From: Bacteroidales bacterium UBA1077
GTDB taxonomy: Bacteria; Bacteroidota; Bacteroidia; Bacteroidales; UBA932
Assembly (NCBI GenBank): GCA_002314195.1
Contig: DCCQ01000018.1
Span: 25,597-89,596 of the forward strand
Reading direction: 5' to 3'
DNA length: 64,000 nt
The position numbers and the translations under genes were made by a program. Shown here one piece after another: positions 24,813 through 32,017 of this stretch. The notes under the pieces are model-generated. The model did no database searches. It worked only from the letters and a program-made list of their open reading frames with translations, and had not been told where the DNA came from. Every line of letters starts with the position of its first letter. Positions within the stretch are counted from its first letter, which is position 1.

Positions 24813-26339
24813 CTATTTTCCCTGAACGTGGTTGTTACCCTCGGCCTTGTTGAGGTTTGCCGCAAGCATCTGAAGTTCGATTCCCGCGTCAATATATTCA
24901 GAATGAGCCTTGAGCCATGCGGTCTGGGCGGCGAGGGCGATGTTCGTCTCGATCACACCTTCCTCGAAGCCCACTGTGGCGGTACGAAGGTTCTCTTCGG
25001 CGCTCGCAAGGTTGTTCTGAGCCATCGTGAGTTTTTCGAACGCCTCGCCTTCCTGCTTGCGGAGCTGGGTGACCTGAAGGTTGATCAAATTCTTGGCGTC
25101 CTCCAGCTGAGTCCTGTAAAGAGTTGCCTCAGCCTTTGCCTTACGTGTCTTGCTCAGAGCCTCGAAACCATGGAATATAGGAATATTGACCATCACACCG
25201 GCATTGAAGAAACCACCCCAATCCTTCTGGAAGCCATTCTTAAGATTAGGGTTGGTCACTGAATATCCCGCCATCAAAGCAATCTTCGGCATCATGTCGG
25301 CCCTCGCCACCCTAACCTTTCCGTCGTAAATCTTGGAGGCAAGCTCAAGACTCTTTGTCTCAGGTCTGTCGGCATAAATCTGTTCAAGATCCTTCCCTGC
25401 GCCCATCTGCGGAACAGGTATGTCGGAAAGTTCCTCGTCCGCAAGAACGATCTCAGAATTGAGATCAAGGCCTATCTGCTTGCAAAGCAGCATCTTCGCA
25501 AGCGTCAAACCATTGTCGGACTTTGTCTTGAGCATGTCCGCCTCATTGGCCTTCACCTTTATCTGAAGAGCGTCGGACTCAGTTGCCACTCCTTCCTTTA
25601 CAGAGAGATCGACGTCATGCTCCATCTTGTGAAGCAGGTCGGCATAAGCGTCCGCAAGTTTCTTCTTGTTCGCGATGGAGACAATCTGCCAATATGCCTG
25701 GTCGACATCCACGATCACCTGCTGGTACTGCTGCTCGTACTGGGTTTTTGACAGTTCCTCTGCCAACTTGGCAATCTTGTTGGCCGCCACTATCTTTCCG
25801 CCCATGAACACAGGCTGCTGAACCGTCACTGCTCCGGCGAAGATATTCTGGAGATCAGGATGGAAGGCATCATCAATCTCTTTCCCCAATGCATTTATGG
25901 TCTGAGACATGTCAGTCTGGGACAACGCTCCGAGAACCGTCTGCCACATCGGGCTGTTGGCGTACTCAAGAGCCGCGGCCGGATTGGATTTGATGGCGGT
26001 CATAAGGTTCTGGGCGAAACTTTGGGTCTGCGAATGAACCAGAGTACCCATGTTCTGAAGTTTCTGGGAAGTGGCGTCGCTGACAAGGGCGATGTCATTG
26101 GCGTTGTATATGTATGCGCCGGTGGCCGAGATGTTCGGAAGATAATTCGCAAACGCTATCTTACGGTCGTAGCCGGCCATCTCGATCTTGGTTTCAGCCT
26201 GTTTCAAGGTCTTGTTGTTCTCGACCGCCATTTCGCGGCACTGTTCCAGCGTCAGAGTCTGCTGGGCATTCATCGCCACGGACATCAAAGCCATAGCGAC
26301 CAATGTTGAGATTTTGACAATGTACTTGTTCATATTCAT
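24813..26339 (-). CDS. TolC-family outer-membrane efflux protein
   Basis: About 508 residues with a signal peptide (MNMNKYIVKISTLVAMALMS, cleavage near AMNAQQ) followed by two OEP repeats of long amphipathic helices. LTLEQCREMAVENNKTLKQAE is the usual beginning of repeat one (quoted as residues about 28-48). The frame is open 30 codons further upstream, but only the internal ATG at 26339, or 26333, gives a signal peptide. It forms the outer-membrane duct of the export complex and is the first gene of the operon. The AraC regulator is divergent from it. Confidence 0.9.
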   Translation of the reverse strand: MNMNKYIVKISTLVAMALMSVAMNAQQTLTLEQCREMAVENNKTLKQAETKIEMAGYDRKIAFANYLPNISATGAYIYNANDIALVSDATSQKLQNMGTLVHSQTQSFAQNLMTAIKSNPAAALEYANSPMWQTVLGALSQTDMSQTINALGKEIDDAFHPDLQNIFAGAVTVQQPVFMGGKIVAANKIAKLAEELSKTQYEQQYQQVIVDVDQAYWQIVSIANKKKLADAYADLLHKMEHDVDLSVKEGVATESDALQIKVKANEADMLKTKSDNGLTLAKMLLCKQIGLDLNSEIVLADEELSDIPVPQMGAGKDLEQIYADRPETKSLELASKIYDGKVRVARADMMPKIALMAGYSVTNPNLKNGFQKDWGGFFNAGVMVNIPIFHGFEALSKTRKAKAEATLYRTQLEDAKNLINLQVTQLRKQEGEAFEKLTMAQNNLASAEENLRTATVGFEEGVIETNIALAAQTAWLKAHSEYIDAGIELQMLAANLNKAEGNNHVQGK

Positions 26340-26448
26340 AAATTCTTGTTTTCGATTTTGCGTCAAGCGGTATGCTCCACTACAAATTAATTGCCAAATT
26401 TTACCATTAGTATGACCATTAGGATTCAACGATTATCAAAAGGTCGAA

Positions 26449-26490
26449 TATTGCGAAATTTTGCAATAACAGGAATATTTTCTAATTTTG
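26449..26490 (+). promoter_or_regulatory. Promoter of the AraC gene with overlapping palindrome
   Basis: TTTG at 26460-26463, a 19-base spacer and TAATTTTG at 26483-26490 match the Bacteroidetes promoter. A perfect inverted repeat TATTGC-N8-GCAATA at 26449-26468 covers the -33 element. It is a candidate site for autoregulation by the AraC protein or for control of the divergent efflux operon. Confidence 0.65.
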
Positions 26491-26518
26491 CCGTCGGACA
26501 CTAAAAACATTTTATGAC

Positions 26519-27433
26519 ATGCCTGACTCTTTATTGAATATAGGCCTGAAGCAAATCAGGAAACTTGTCCCCGTCCAGAATGAAGTTCAGCTCGGAGATG
26601 ACTTTTTCATCATGGACGTGAAGTACAGCGACAATCTTCAATTTCTGAAATATCCTTGCCGCAGCGATGCGTACATCGCGATTTTCTGCAAATCTGGAGG
26701 AATCAACGTTGAAATCAACCTGCGCTCCTACTCCGTGAGCAAGGGCACTCTGTTCGTCGGAACGCCAGGCAACATCATAAAGATCAACAAGCCGCCAATG
26801 GAGGACGACGATGATTTCGAGTTCATTGTCGTGGCCATTTCCAAGGAGTATCTTTCTAGCATAAGTTTCGACTTTAAGAAAATTTTCGATGACAGGCTGA
26901 AATTGCTGACAGAACCTTGCGTCCAACTTGACGACAGGAACATCGCTTTCTGTTCCAAGTATTTGGACTTGATCGGGGAGATACTGTCTTCAGACGTGCC
27001 GAACAAGAGAGAGGCTGTAGGCTCGCTGATCGCGTCTCTGTTCTACGTGCTTGGAGGACTAATGGAGAAGAGTGCGGCCAGAACCCCGGAACTGCCTGGC
27101 GCCACTGTCAACACGAGGGTAAAACTGATTTTCGAGCATTTCATGACACTCGTCACCGAGCATCACACATCGGAAAGGAACATGGCGTTCTATGCCAGTC
27201 ATTTAGGTTTGACTCCAAAGTACCTTTCCAAGCTCATCAAGCAGGTCAGCGGCAGGTCGGCGCCGGACTGGATTGACTCGTTTGTGATTCTGGAAGCCAA
27301 GAATATGCTCAAATACACAGACGACAGCATCAAGGAGATTGTGTTCAAGCTACATTTCCCAAATCCGTCCGTTTTCTACAAGTTCTTCAAGGCGCACACC
27401 GGGATGACGCCGAGCGAATACAGGAATGGATAA
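26519..27433 (+). CDS. AraC-family transcriptional regulator
   Basis: 304 residues. The N-terminal 170 form a cupin-like sensing domain (FLKYPCRSDAYIAIFCKSGG is the first strand block, residues about 41-60). The C-terminal 100 residues contain two helix-turn-helix units, with YASHLGLTPKYLSKLIKQVS and the conserved closing FKAHTGMTPSEYRNG. It is divergent from the TolC/HlyD/permease operon with 180 bases between them, and is the likely activator of that operon in response to a small molecule. ATG at 26519 is used; an ATG at 26514 hits a stop after seven codons. Confidence 0.88.
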   Translation: MPDSLLNIGLKQIRKLVPVQNEVQLGDDFFIMDVKYSDNLQFLKYPCRSDAYIAIFCKSGGINVEINLRSYSVSKGTLFVGTPGNIIKINKPPMEDDDDFEFIVVAISKEYLSSISFDFKKIFDDRLKLLTEPCVQLDDRNIAFCSKYLDLIGEILSSDVPNKREAVGSLIASLFYVLGGLMEKSAARTPELPGATVNTRVKLIFEHFMTLVTEHHTSERNMAFYASHLGLTPKYLSKLIKQVSGRSAPDWIDSFVILEAKNMLKYTDDSIKEIVFKLHFPNPSVFYKFFKAHTGMTPSEYRNG

Positions 27434-27554
27434 GCATAGCCAGAATATCCCCTGGAGTGCGCCAGATAAGCGATTTTGCATTAATTTGTAAGCAAACAGA
27501 GGCTCTTTGATGAATGATTGACGTAAAAATCGTTTTAAAAATTTAACGAAATCC

Positions 27555-27585
27555 TTTGCATATTCAATAAATCTTGATACCTTTG
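27555..27585 (+). promoter_or_regulatory. Strong promoter with no downstream protein gene
   Basis: TTTG at 27555-27558 is actually TTTG ending at 27558, followed by a 19-base spacer and TACCTTTG at 27578-27585: a full match to the -33/-7 consensus and the same spacing as the tRNA promoters in this window. The predicted start is about 27592. Confidence 0.7.
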
Positions 27586-27591
27586 TCCCTT

Positions 27592-27715
27592 GGACAGACA
27601 AAAGTTCTTTTTGTTGTCTATTTGTTAAGTTCGTTTTATATACAACAGGCCGTCGCTTTGGGGAAAGCGGCGGCCTATCAGTTTTGCCTTGCGGCAAAAC
27701 TGATAGGCCGCCTTA
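27592..27715 (+). ncRNA. Candidate structured small RNA
   Basis: Downstream of the consensus promoter the predicted transcript has three hairpins. The first is a weak AGACAAAAG/CTTTTTGT stem near 27595-27620. The second is AGGCCGTCGCTTT/AAAGCGGCGGCCT at 27647-27676. The third is a perfect 20-bp stem at 27669-27712 built from GGCGGCCTATCAGTTTTGCC with a TTGC loop. The second and third share the segment 27669-27676, so they are mutually exclusive. No start codon with a plausible product follows. No T-run follows the last stem. I do not recognise a known RNA family. Confidence 0.5.
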
Positions 27716-27901
27716 ATCCTTTCTCCTCCCGGTCCATGCGGGATAGCCACTATGGAACACGAGTGCCGGATTCCCTGAACCACTTGCGTCGCTCCGCTTC
27801 AAAATACCGATAAGGTACACCAGCAAGATCATAAGGAGAAAAACGACATTCCAGCAACAAAATGTTATCAGAACACTCCATTCGTAGCCAATGAATGACA
27901 C
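27713..27901 (-). CDS. Possible small membrane protein (weak)
   Basis: A 62-codon frame from a GTG that directly follows a TAG. Residues 9-34 (SVLITFCCWNVVFLLMILLV and on) are strongly hydrophobic and would make one membrane helix; the rest is polar with no known motif. There is no clear ribosome-binding site or promoter, and it abuts the hairpins of the small RNA candidate. It could be a remnant or chance. Confidence 0.25.
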   Translation of the reverse strand: MSFIGYEWSVLITFCCWNVVFLLMILLVYLIGILKRSDASGSGNPALVFHSGYPAWTGRRKD

Positions 27902-27979
27902 CTAAGCGCAATAATGTCATCCAATACCTCCAATGACAACCTTTTAGTTTTCTTAAAAAGAAGAACCAGTCCTAAAAAG

Positions 27980-28009
27980 AAGGCCTCGCAGAGGATTCCT
28001 GCAAGGCCT
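27980..28009 (-). terminator. Terminator of tRNA-Ser
   Basis: On the minus strand AGGCCTTGCAG pairs with CTGCGAGGCCT (one mismatch) and is followed by TCTTTTTAGG, directly after the tRNA-Ser 3' end. Confidence 0.8.
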
Positions 28010-28013
28010 TTTG

Positions 28014-28100
28014 CGGAGAGAACGAGATTCGAACTCGTGATACGGTTACCCGTATGCAGGTTTAGCAAACCTGTGGATTCAGCCACTCTCCCACCTCTCC
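28014..28100 (-). tRNA. tRNA-Ser (GCT)
   Basis: An 87-base class II tRNA with a long variable arm. The acceptor GGAGAGG pairs with TCTCTCC (one G-T), the anticodon loop TTTGCTAAA reads GCT, and the T-arm contains GAGTTCGAATCTC. The discriminator is G and CCA is not encoded. It has its own promoter and terminator. Confidence 0.95.
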
Positions 28101-28151
28101 GGATGTTCTGGCCGAACGGTTGTCAAACCTTTCATTGCTATATTTGGACTA

Positions 28152-28180
28152 CAAAGATACAAATTTTTCTTGGAAACCAA
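28152..28180 (-). promoter_or_regulatory. Promoter of tRNA-Ser
   Basis: On the minus strand TATCTTTG (28159-28152) lies 18 bases after a TTG element (28180-28178). The tRNA begins about 50 bases later. Confidence 0.6.
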
Positions 28181-28203
28181 GAAAAAAATGGCAAAAAACT
28201 ATT

Positions 28204-28259
28204 CAGCAAAAAAGCCACCCGGATTCCGGATGGCTTCTGGAGCGGAAAACGAGACTTGA
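28204..28259 (-). repeat. Duplicated 3' end of tRNA-Gly plus terminator
   Basis: These 56 bases are identical to 28355-28410, 151 bases away. The unit carries the last 17 or so bases of the tRNA-Gly gene, its CCA and the hairpin terminator. The tRNA body is missing, so this copy is a non-functional tRNA fragment. Confidence 0.85.
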
Positions 28260-28354
28260 GCCCGCTGACGCGGGCGCGCGCCTTTCACGTTACCCCTCAG
28301 TCAGCTTCGCTGACAGCTCCCTCGGGAGCGGTCGCGAGTTCAAGTCGGAAACAG
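28260..28354. other. Insert between the tRNA-Gly end duplicates
   Basis: 95 bases containing CCCGCTGACGCGGG and TCAGCTTCGCTGACAGCTCC palindromes and a CTCCCTCGGGAG hairpin. At 28330-28346 it carries GGTCGCGAGTTCAAGTC, the T-arm of tRNA-Gly in inverted orientation. It looks like a repeat element that captured a piece of the tRNA. Confidence 0.6.
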
Positions 28355-28387
28355 CAGCAAAAAAGCCACCCGGATTCCGGATGGCTT
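28355..28387 (-). terminator. Terminator of tRNA-Gly
   Basis: On the minus strand AAGCCATCCGG pairs with CCGGGTGGCTT (one wobble) and runs into TTTTTGC, two bases after the encoded CCA. Confidence 0.8.
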
Positions 28388-28388
28388 C

Positions 28389-28464
<76 letters not shown>

Positions 28465-28497
28465 AGACTTGTGACCCGTAGCATTGCTTTGGGATTA

Positions 28498-28528
28498 CAA
28501 AGGTAGTGTTTTTTTCTTTTTCTGCAAA
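28498..28528 (-). promoter_or_regulatory. Promoter of tRNA-Gly
   Basis: On the minus strand TTTG (28528-28525), exactly 19 bases, then TACCTTTG (28505-28498). The tRNA starts 33 bases further on. Confidence 0.75.
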
Positions 28529-28624
28529 CTTTTTCTGCAAAATTTCAAAAAAAACATAGTGCCGATTAATTTCAAGGTCATTGGAGTCAAAGACTATCAG
28601 AACAAACCGACATTCCACCTATGC

Positions 28625-29659
28625 TTATACTTCGACCGAAGTCTTGAATTCGGACAGGAAACGGAGATCGTTCTCGAAATAGTGACGGAGGTCGTTGACC
28701 TGCCACTTGAGCATCGCGATACGCTCCAGACCCATTCCAAAAGCGAATCCGCTGTACTTCTTGCTGTCGATCCCGGAAGCCTCCAGAACGTTCGGATCTA
28801 CCATTCCGCAGCCCATGATCTCAAGCCAACCGGTTCCTTTGCAGATGTTGCAGCCCTTGCCGTGGCAGATGTTACAGCTCACGTCAATCTCGCTCGAAGG
28901 CTCGGTGAACGGGAAGTAAGAAGGGCGCATCCTGATCTGGGTGTCAGGGCCGAACATCTCGCGGGCGAAAAGCAGTATCGCCTGCTTGAGGTCGGCAAAA
29001 GTAACGTTCTCGTCAATGTAAAGACCTTCCACCTGATGGAAGATGCAGTGCGCGCGGGCGGAGATAGCCTCGTTCCTGAACACTCGTCCCGGACAGATCA
29101 CACGGATAGGAAGCTTCATCGTCTCCATGGCGCGGACCTGAACGGAAGAGGTGTGGGTTCTCAGAAGCAGCGGATCCGGATGGCCGGCGGACACGAAGAA
29201 GGTGTCCTGCATATCTCTGGCAGGATGGTTCTGAGGGAAATTCAACGCCTCGAAGACATGGTAGTCATCCTCGATCTCCGGACCCTCGGCAACATCGTAG
29301 CCGAATTTTCTGAATATGTCCACAATCTCCTGGCGGACAATCGACACAGGATGCCTTGAGCCGAGCTCGAACGGAACCCCCGGCATGGACAAATCCTCCT
29401 TGGTGCCATCAGAGACACCCTCAGAGGATGTCTGCTCCTTGAGTTCGTCAATCCTGGCCTGCGCCGCCTGCTTGAGCTCGTTTATCTTGCGGCCGAACTC
29501 TTTTTTCAGATCCGGACCATACGTCCTGAACTCGTCAAAGAGTTTGGTGATCTCACCCTTCTTACCCAGAAGCCTTACCCTGGCCTCCTCGACTTCCTTG
29601 GCGGTCTTACAATTCAGCTCGCGGACATTCGCAAGCAGCTGTTCTATTCTTTCTTTCAT
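28625..29659 (-). CDS. pheS: Phenylalanine--tRNA ligase alpha subunit
   Basis: 344 residues, the normal length. An N-terminal coiled-coil (about 1-90, with KEVEEARVRLLGKKG) for tRNA binding is followed by the class II catalytic core: HPVSIVRQEIVDIFRKFG, the motif 2 region with RVFRNEAISARAHCIFHQVEG, and motif 3 GMGLERIAML. It pairs with the beta subunit PheT, which is not in this window, to charge tRNA-Phe. The small secreted-protein gene lies 26 bases upstream, so the two could share a transcript by position only. Confidence 0.95.
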   Translation of the reverse strand: MKERIEQLLANVRELNCKTAKEVEEARVRLLGKKGEITKLFDEFRTYGPDLKKEFGRKINELKQAAQARIDELKEQTSSEGVSDGTKEDLSMPGVPFELGSRHPVSIVRQEIVDIFRKFGYDVAEGPEIEDDYHVFEALNFPQNHPARDMQDTFFVSAGHPDPLLLRTHTSSVQVRAMETMKLPIRVICPGRVFRNEAISARAHCIFHQVEGLYIDENVTFADLKQAILLFAREMFGPDTQIRMRPSYFPFTEPSSEIDVSCNICHGKGCNICKGTGWLEIMGCGMVDPNVLEASGIDSKKYSGFAFGMGLERIAMLKWQVNDLRHYFENDLRFLSEFKTSVEV

Positions 29660-29685
29660 AATATTCCTGGAATATTCCTACAAAT

Positions 29686-30123
29686 TTAATCATTTTCCCG
29701 CAGTTTGGCGGAAGACTTTCCCATCTTCGCCTTTCTTTTTTCACGGGCTTTCTTGTCCCGAGCCGCGCCGCTCTTCAAATATTTCTCCCACTGATTGTCA
29801 TTCAATACCTTACGAAAGGCGACATAAATATTCTCAGCCCACTTGTCGCTGGCCTTGGTGTAGATGTCATAATTAGAAACCTTCGCAGAAGACAGGCTGT
29901 TCATTTCCTCCTGCATGGCACGATAGTCATGATTCAGAATGGAATCCACATAGAAAACCTGCCAATCCTCCAGCCTGAGGGTCATCTCCAGACGGTCCAC
30001 TTCCTTTTGAATATATTCAGACAGTTTCTTTTCCTGCTCTTCCGGGTTCTGCGGATTCTGTTGGGCGACCGCAGACAATGTCGAAATGGTCAGACAAACT
30101 ACCGTAAGAAAAATATTTTTCAT
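29686..30123 (-). CDS. Small secreted helical protein of unknown function
   Basis: 145 residues. Residues 1-20 form a signal peptide ending at a likely AVAQQ cleavage site. The mature part is strongly helical and charged, with LEDWQVFYVDSILNHDYRAMQEEM in the middle (about 55-78) and a very basic C-terminus (KKAREKRKAKMGKSS). The size, periplasmic location and two-helix character recall Spy/CpxP-like periplasmic proteins, but I see no defining LTxxQ repeat, so that is only a guess. It is divergent from the C69 peptidase gene. Confidence 0.65.
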   Translation of the reverse strand: MKNIFLTVVCLTISTLSAVAQQNPQNPEEQEKKLSEYIQKEVDRLEMTLRLEDWQVFYVDSILNHDYRAMQEEMNSLSSAKVSNYDIYTKASDKWAENIYVAFRKVLNDNQWEKYLKSGAARDKKAREKRKAKMGKSSAKLREND

Positions 30124-30181
30124 TATCTTTACATTTTATAATAGTGATAACAAAAATAAACAATAATACGTTAATTCCAAA

Positions 30182-31948
30182 ATGGCTAAGAATTCAACCA
30201 TCTATGCGTTCCTGGCGGTCATCGGCGCGCTGGCGGCATGCTTCAGGGCTGACGCCTGCACCAACATCATCGTGACAAGAGGAGCCAGCACCGACAACTC
30301 GAACATCATCTCATACGCGGCGGACTCGCACGTTCTCTACGGCGAACTGTACTTCCATCCCGCGGCGGACTGGAAAGCCGGATCGATGCTGGACATCATC
30401 AATTGGGACTCTTACAAGCCTATGGGGCAGATCCCGCAGGTGGCGCACACCTACAAGACAGTCGGGAATATGAACGAGCACCAGCTCATCATCGCCGAGA
30501 CCACCTGGGGCGGAAGGTTGGAGTTGGAAGACACCTCCGCCATAATGGACTATGGCTCACTCATCTATGTCGCCCTGCAAAGAGCCCGCACAGCAAGGGA
30601 AGCGATCAGGGTCATCGTGGATCTGGCCAATGAATATGGCTACGCGTCCGAAGGTGAGACTTTCTCGATAGCGGACAAGGACGAGGCGTGGATCATGGAC
30701 CTTATCGGCAAAGGATGCGAGATGAAGGACGGAAAAAACATCCGCAAGGGATTCGTCTGGGTGGCCAGAAGGATTCCAGACGGCTACATCTGCTCCCACG
30801 CCAACCAGGCCAGGATACAGACATTCCCGTTGAACGATCCGGAAAACTGCCTCTACGCCCCGGACGTGATCTCGTTCGCGAGGGAGAAAGGCTACTTTGA
30901 CGGCAAGGACGAGGACTTCGACTTCAGCGACGCCTACTGTCCTGCCGATTTCGGTACCGTGAGAGGCTGTGACGCAAGGGCATGGAGCGCCTTCAACATC
31001 CTCTGCGACGGGCAGTTCACCTACGAGAAAGACGGCAAGACCATCACGGAGCCGGCCTCCGCCTATCACGACTACATCACCGGCAAGAATCTCAGCCACA
31101 GGATGCCTCTGTTCGTGAAGCCGGCCAGGAAGATATCAGTCAAGAATGTGGCCGACGCCATGAGAGACCATTTCGAGGGAACTCCTCTGGACATGACAAC
31201 AGACATCGGAGCCGGTGGCAACGCCCTTCCGTACAGATGGAGGCCTATGGGATTCGAGTACAAAGGATGGAACTACGTCAACGAAAGGGCCATCGCCACC
31301 CAGCAGACCGGATTCTGGTTCGTCGGCCAGTCAAGACACGATCTCCCTGACGTTGTCGGAGGAGTCCTCTGGTTCGGGACCGATGACGCCGCGACATCCT
31401 ACGTCACCCCGATCTACACCTGCACGGACAAGGTGCCGGAGTGCTTCAGGGTAGGCAACGGAAATATGCTGAAATACTCCCCTACCGCGTCTTTCTGGAT
31501 CAACAACCGCGTCGCAAACGCCTGCTACAAGGCCTACAACATCATGGCTCCGACAGTCAAGGAAGCCATCGACAGCTTTGAGAACGACCAGATGGGCTCA
31601 AAACTCGCCGAGATGGACCGCAAGGCCCTTGATGCCTACTACGCCATCCTTCCGAAAGCCGAAAAGAAAGGCATTGACAGCAAGGACTGGTTCGCCTCTG
31701 TCAGGAAGATGCTCACAGAGTATTCAGTGAACACGGCGCAGACGCAGTTTGAGAACTGGGTCGCCCTTGAGGAGCTGCTTCTCGTGAAGTACATCGACGG
31801 CAACGTCAAGGCCCAGAACGAAGACGGCACTTTCAAACACTCAAAATGGCACGAAGGTACGCCTGAGGGGCTTACCCAGCCAGGCTACACCGAGAAGTGG
31901 AAAGAGGCTGTCGTCAAGGATCACGGCGATGTCATCAGGGAAAGATAG
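30182..31948 (+). CDS. C69-family dipeptidase (Ntn hydrolase), secreted
   Basis: 588 residues. A signal-peptide-like N-terminus (about 1-25) ends at DACTNIIVTRGAS. The cysteine there becomes the N-terminal nucleophile after processing, as in PepD-type C69 dipeptidases. YICSHANQARIQTFPLND and FWFVGQSRHD fit the family core. Bacteroidetes often secrete these enzymes, and the protein should act in the periplasm to split short peptides. It is the first gene of a run that goes on to a TonB receptor, M16 and S46 peptidases, which points to peptide use as a nutrient. A 69-base gap with a short hairpin separates it from the receptor. Confidence 0.85.
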   Translation: MAKNSTIYAFLAVIGALAACFRADACTNIIVTRGASTDNSNIISYAADSHVLYGELYFHPAADWKAGSMLDIINWDSYKPMGQIPQVAHTYKTVGNMNEHQLIIAETTWGGRLELEDTSAIMDYGSLIYVALQRARTAREAIRVIVDLANEYGYASEGETFSIADKDEAWIMDLIGKGCEMKDGKNIRKGFVWVARRIPDGYICSHANQARIQTFPLNDPENCLYAPDVISFAREKGYFDGKDEDFDFSDAYCPADFGTVRGCDARAWSAFNILCDGQFTYEKDGKTITEPASAYHDYITGKNLSHRMPLFVKPARKISVKNVADAMRDHFEGTPLDMTTDIGAGGNALPYRWRPMGFEYKGWNYVNERAIATQQTGFWFVGQSRHDLPDVVGGVLWFGTDDAATSYVTPIYTCTDKVPECFRVGNGNMLKYSPTASFWINNRVANACYKAYNIMAPTVKEAIDSFENDQMGSKLAEMDRKALDAYYAILPKAEKKGIDSKDWFASVRKMLTEYSVNTAQTQFENWVALEELLLVKYIDGNVKAQNEDGTFKHSKWHEGTPEGLTQPGYTEKWKEAVVKDHGDVIRER

Positions 31949-32017
31949 TAATCTTAACGGGCATGGCAGACGGGGCACTGCCGGTCATGCTAAAAGAAGA
32001 ACAAGAATATTCAAACT

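Larger units (their letters stand above)
27434..28013. other. Intergenic stretch with promoter, hairpins and tRNA terminator
   Basis: 580 bases without a firm protein gene. It contains a strong promoter at 27555-27585, a hairpin-rich transcript candidate at 27592-27715, a weak small reading frame on the minus strand, and the terminator of tRNA-Ser at 27980-28009. The first 120 bases after the AraC stop show nothing notable. Confidence 0.6.

Noticed and set aside
27868..28086. A 72-codon minus-strand frame
   Set aside because: It runs through the tRNA-Ser gene and its terminator, so it is a by-product.
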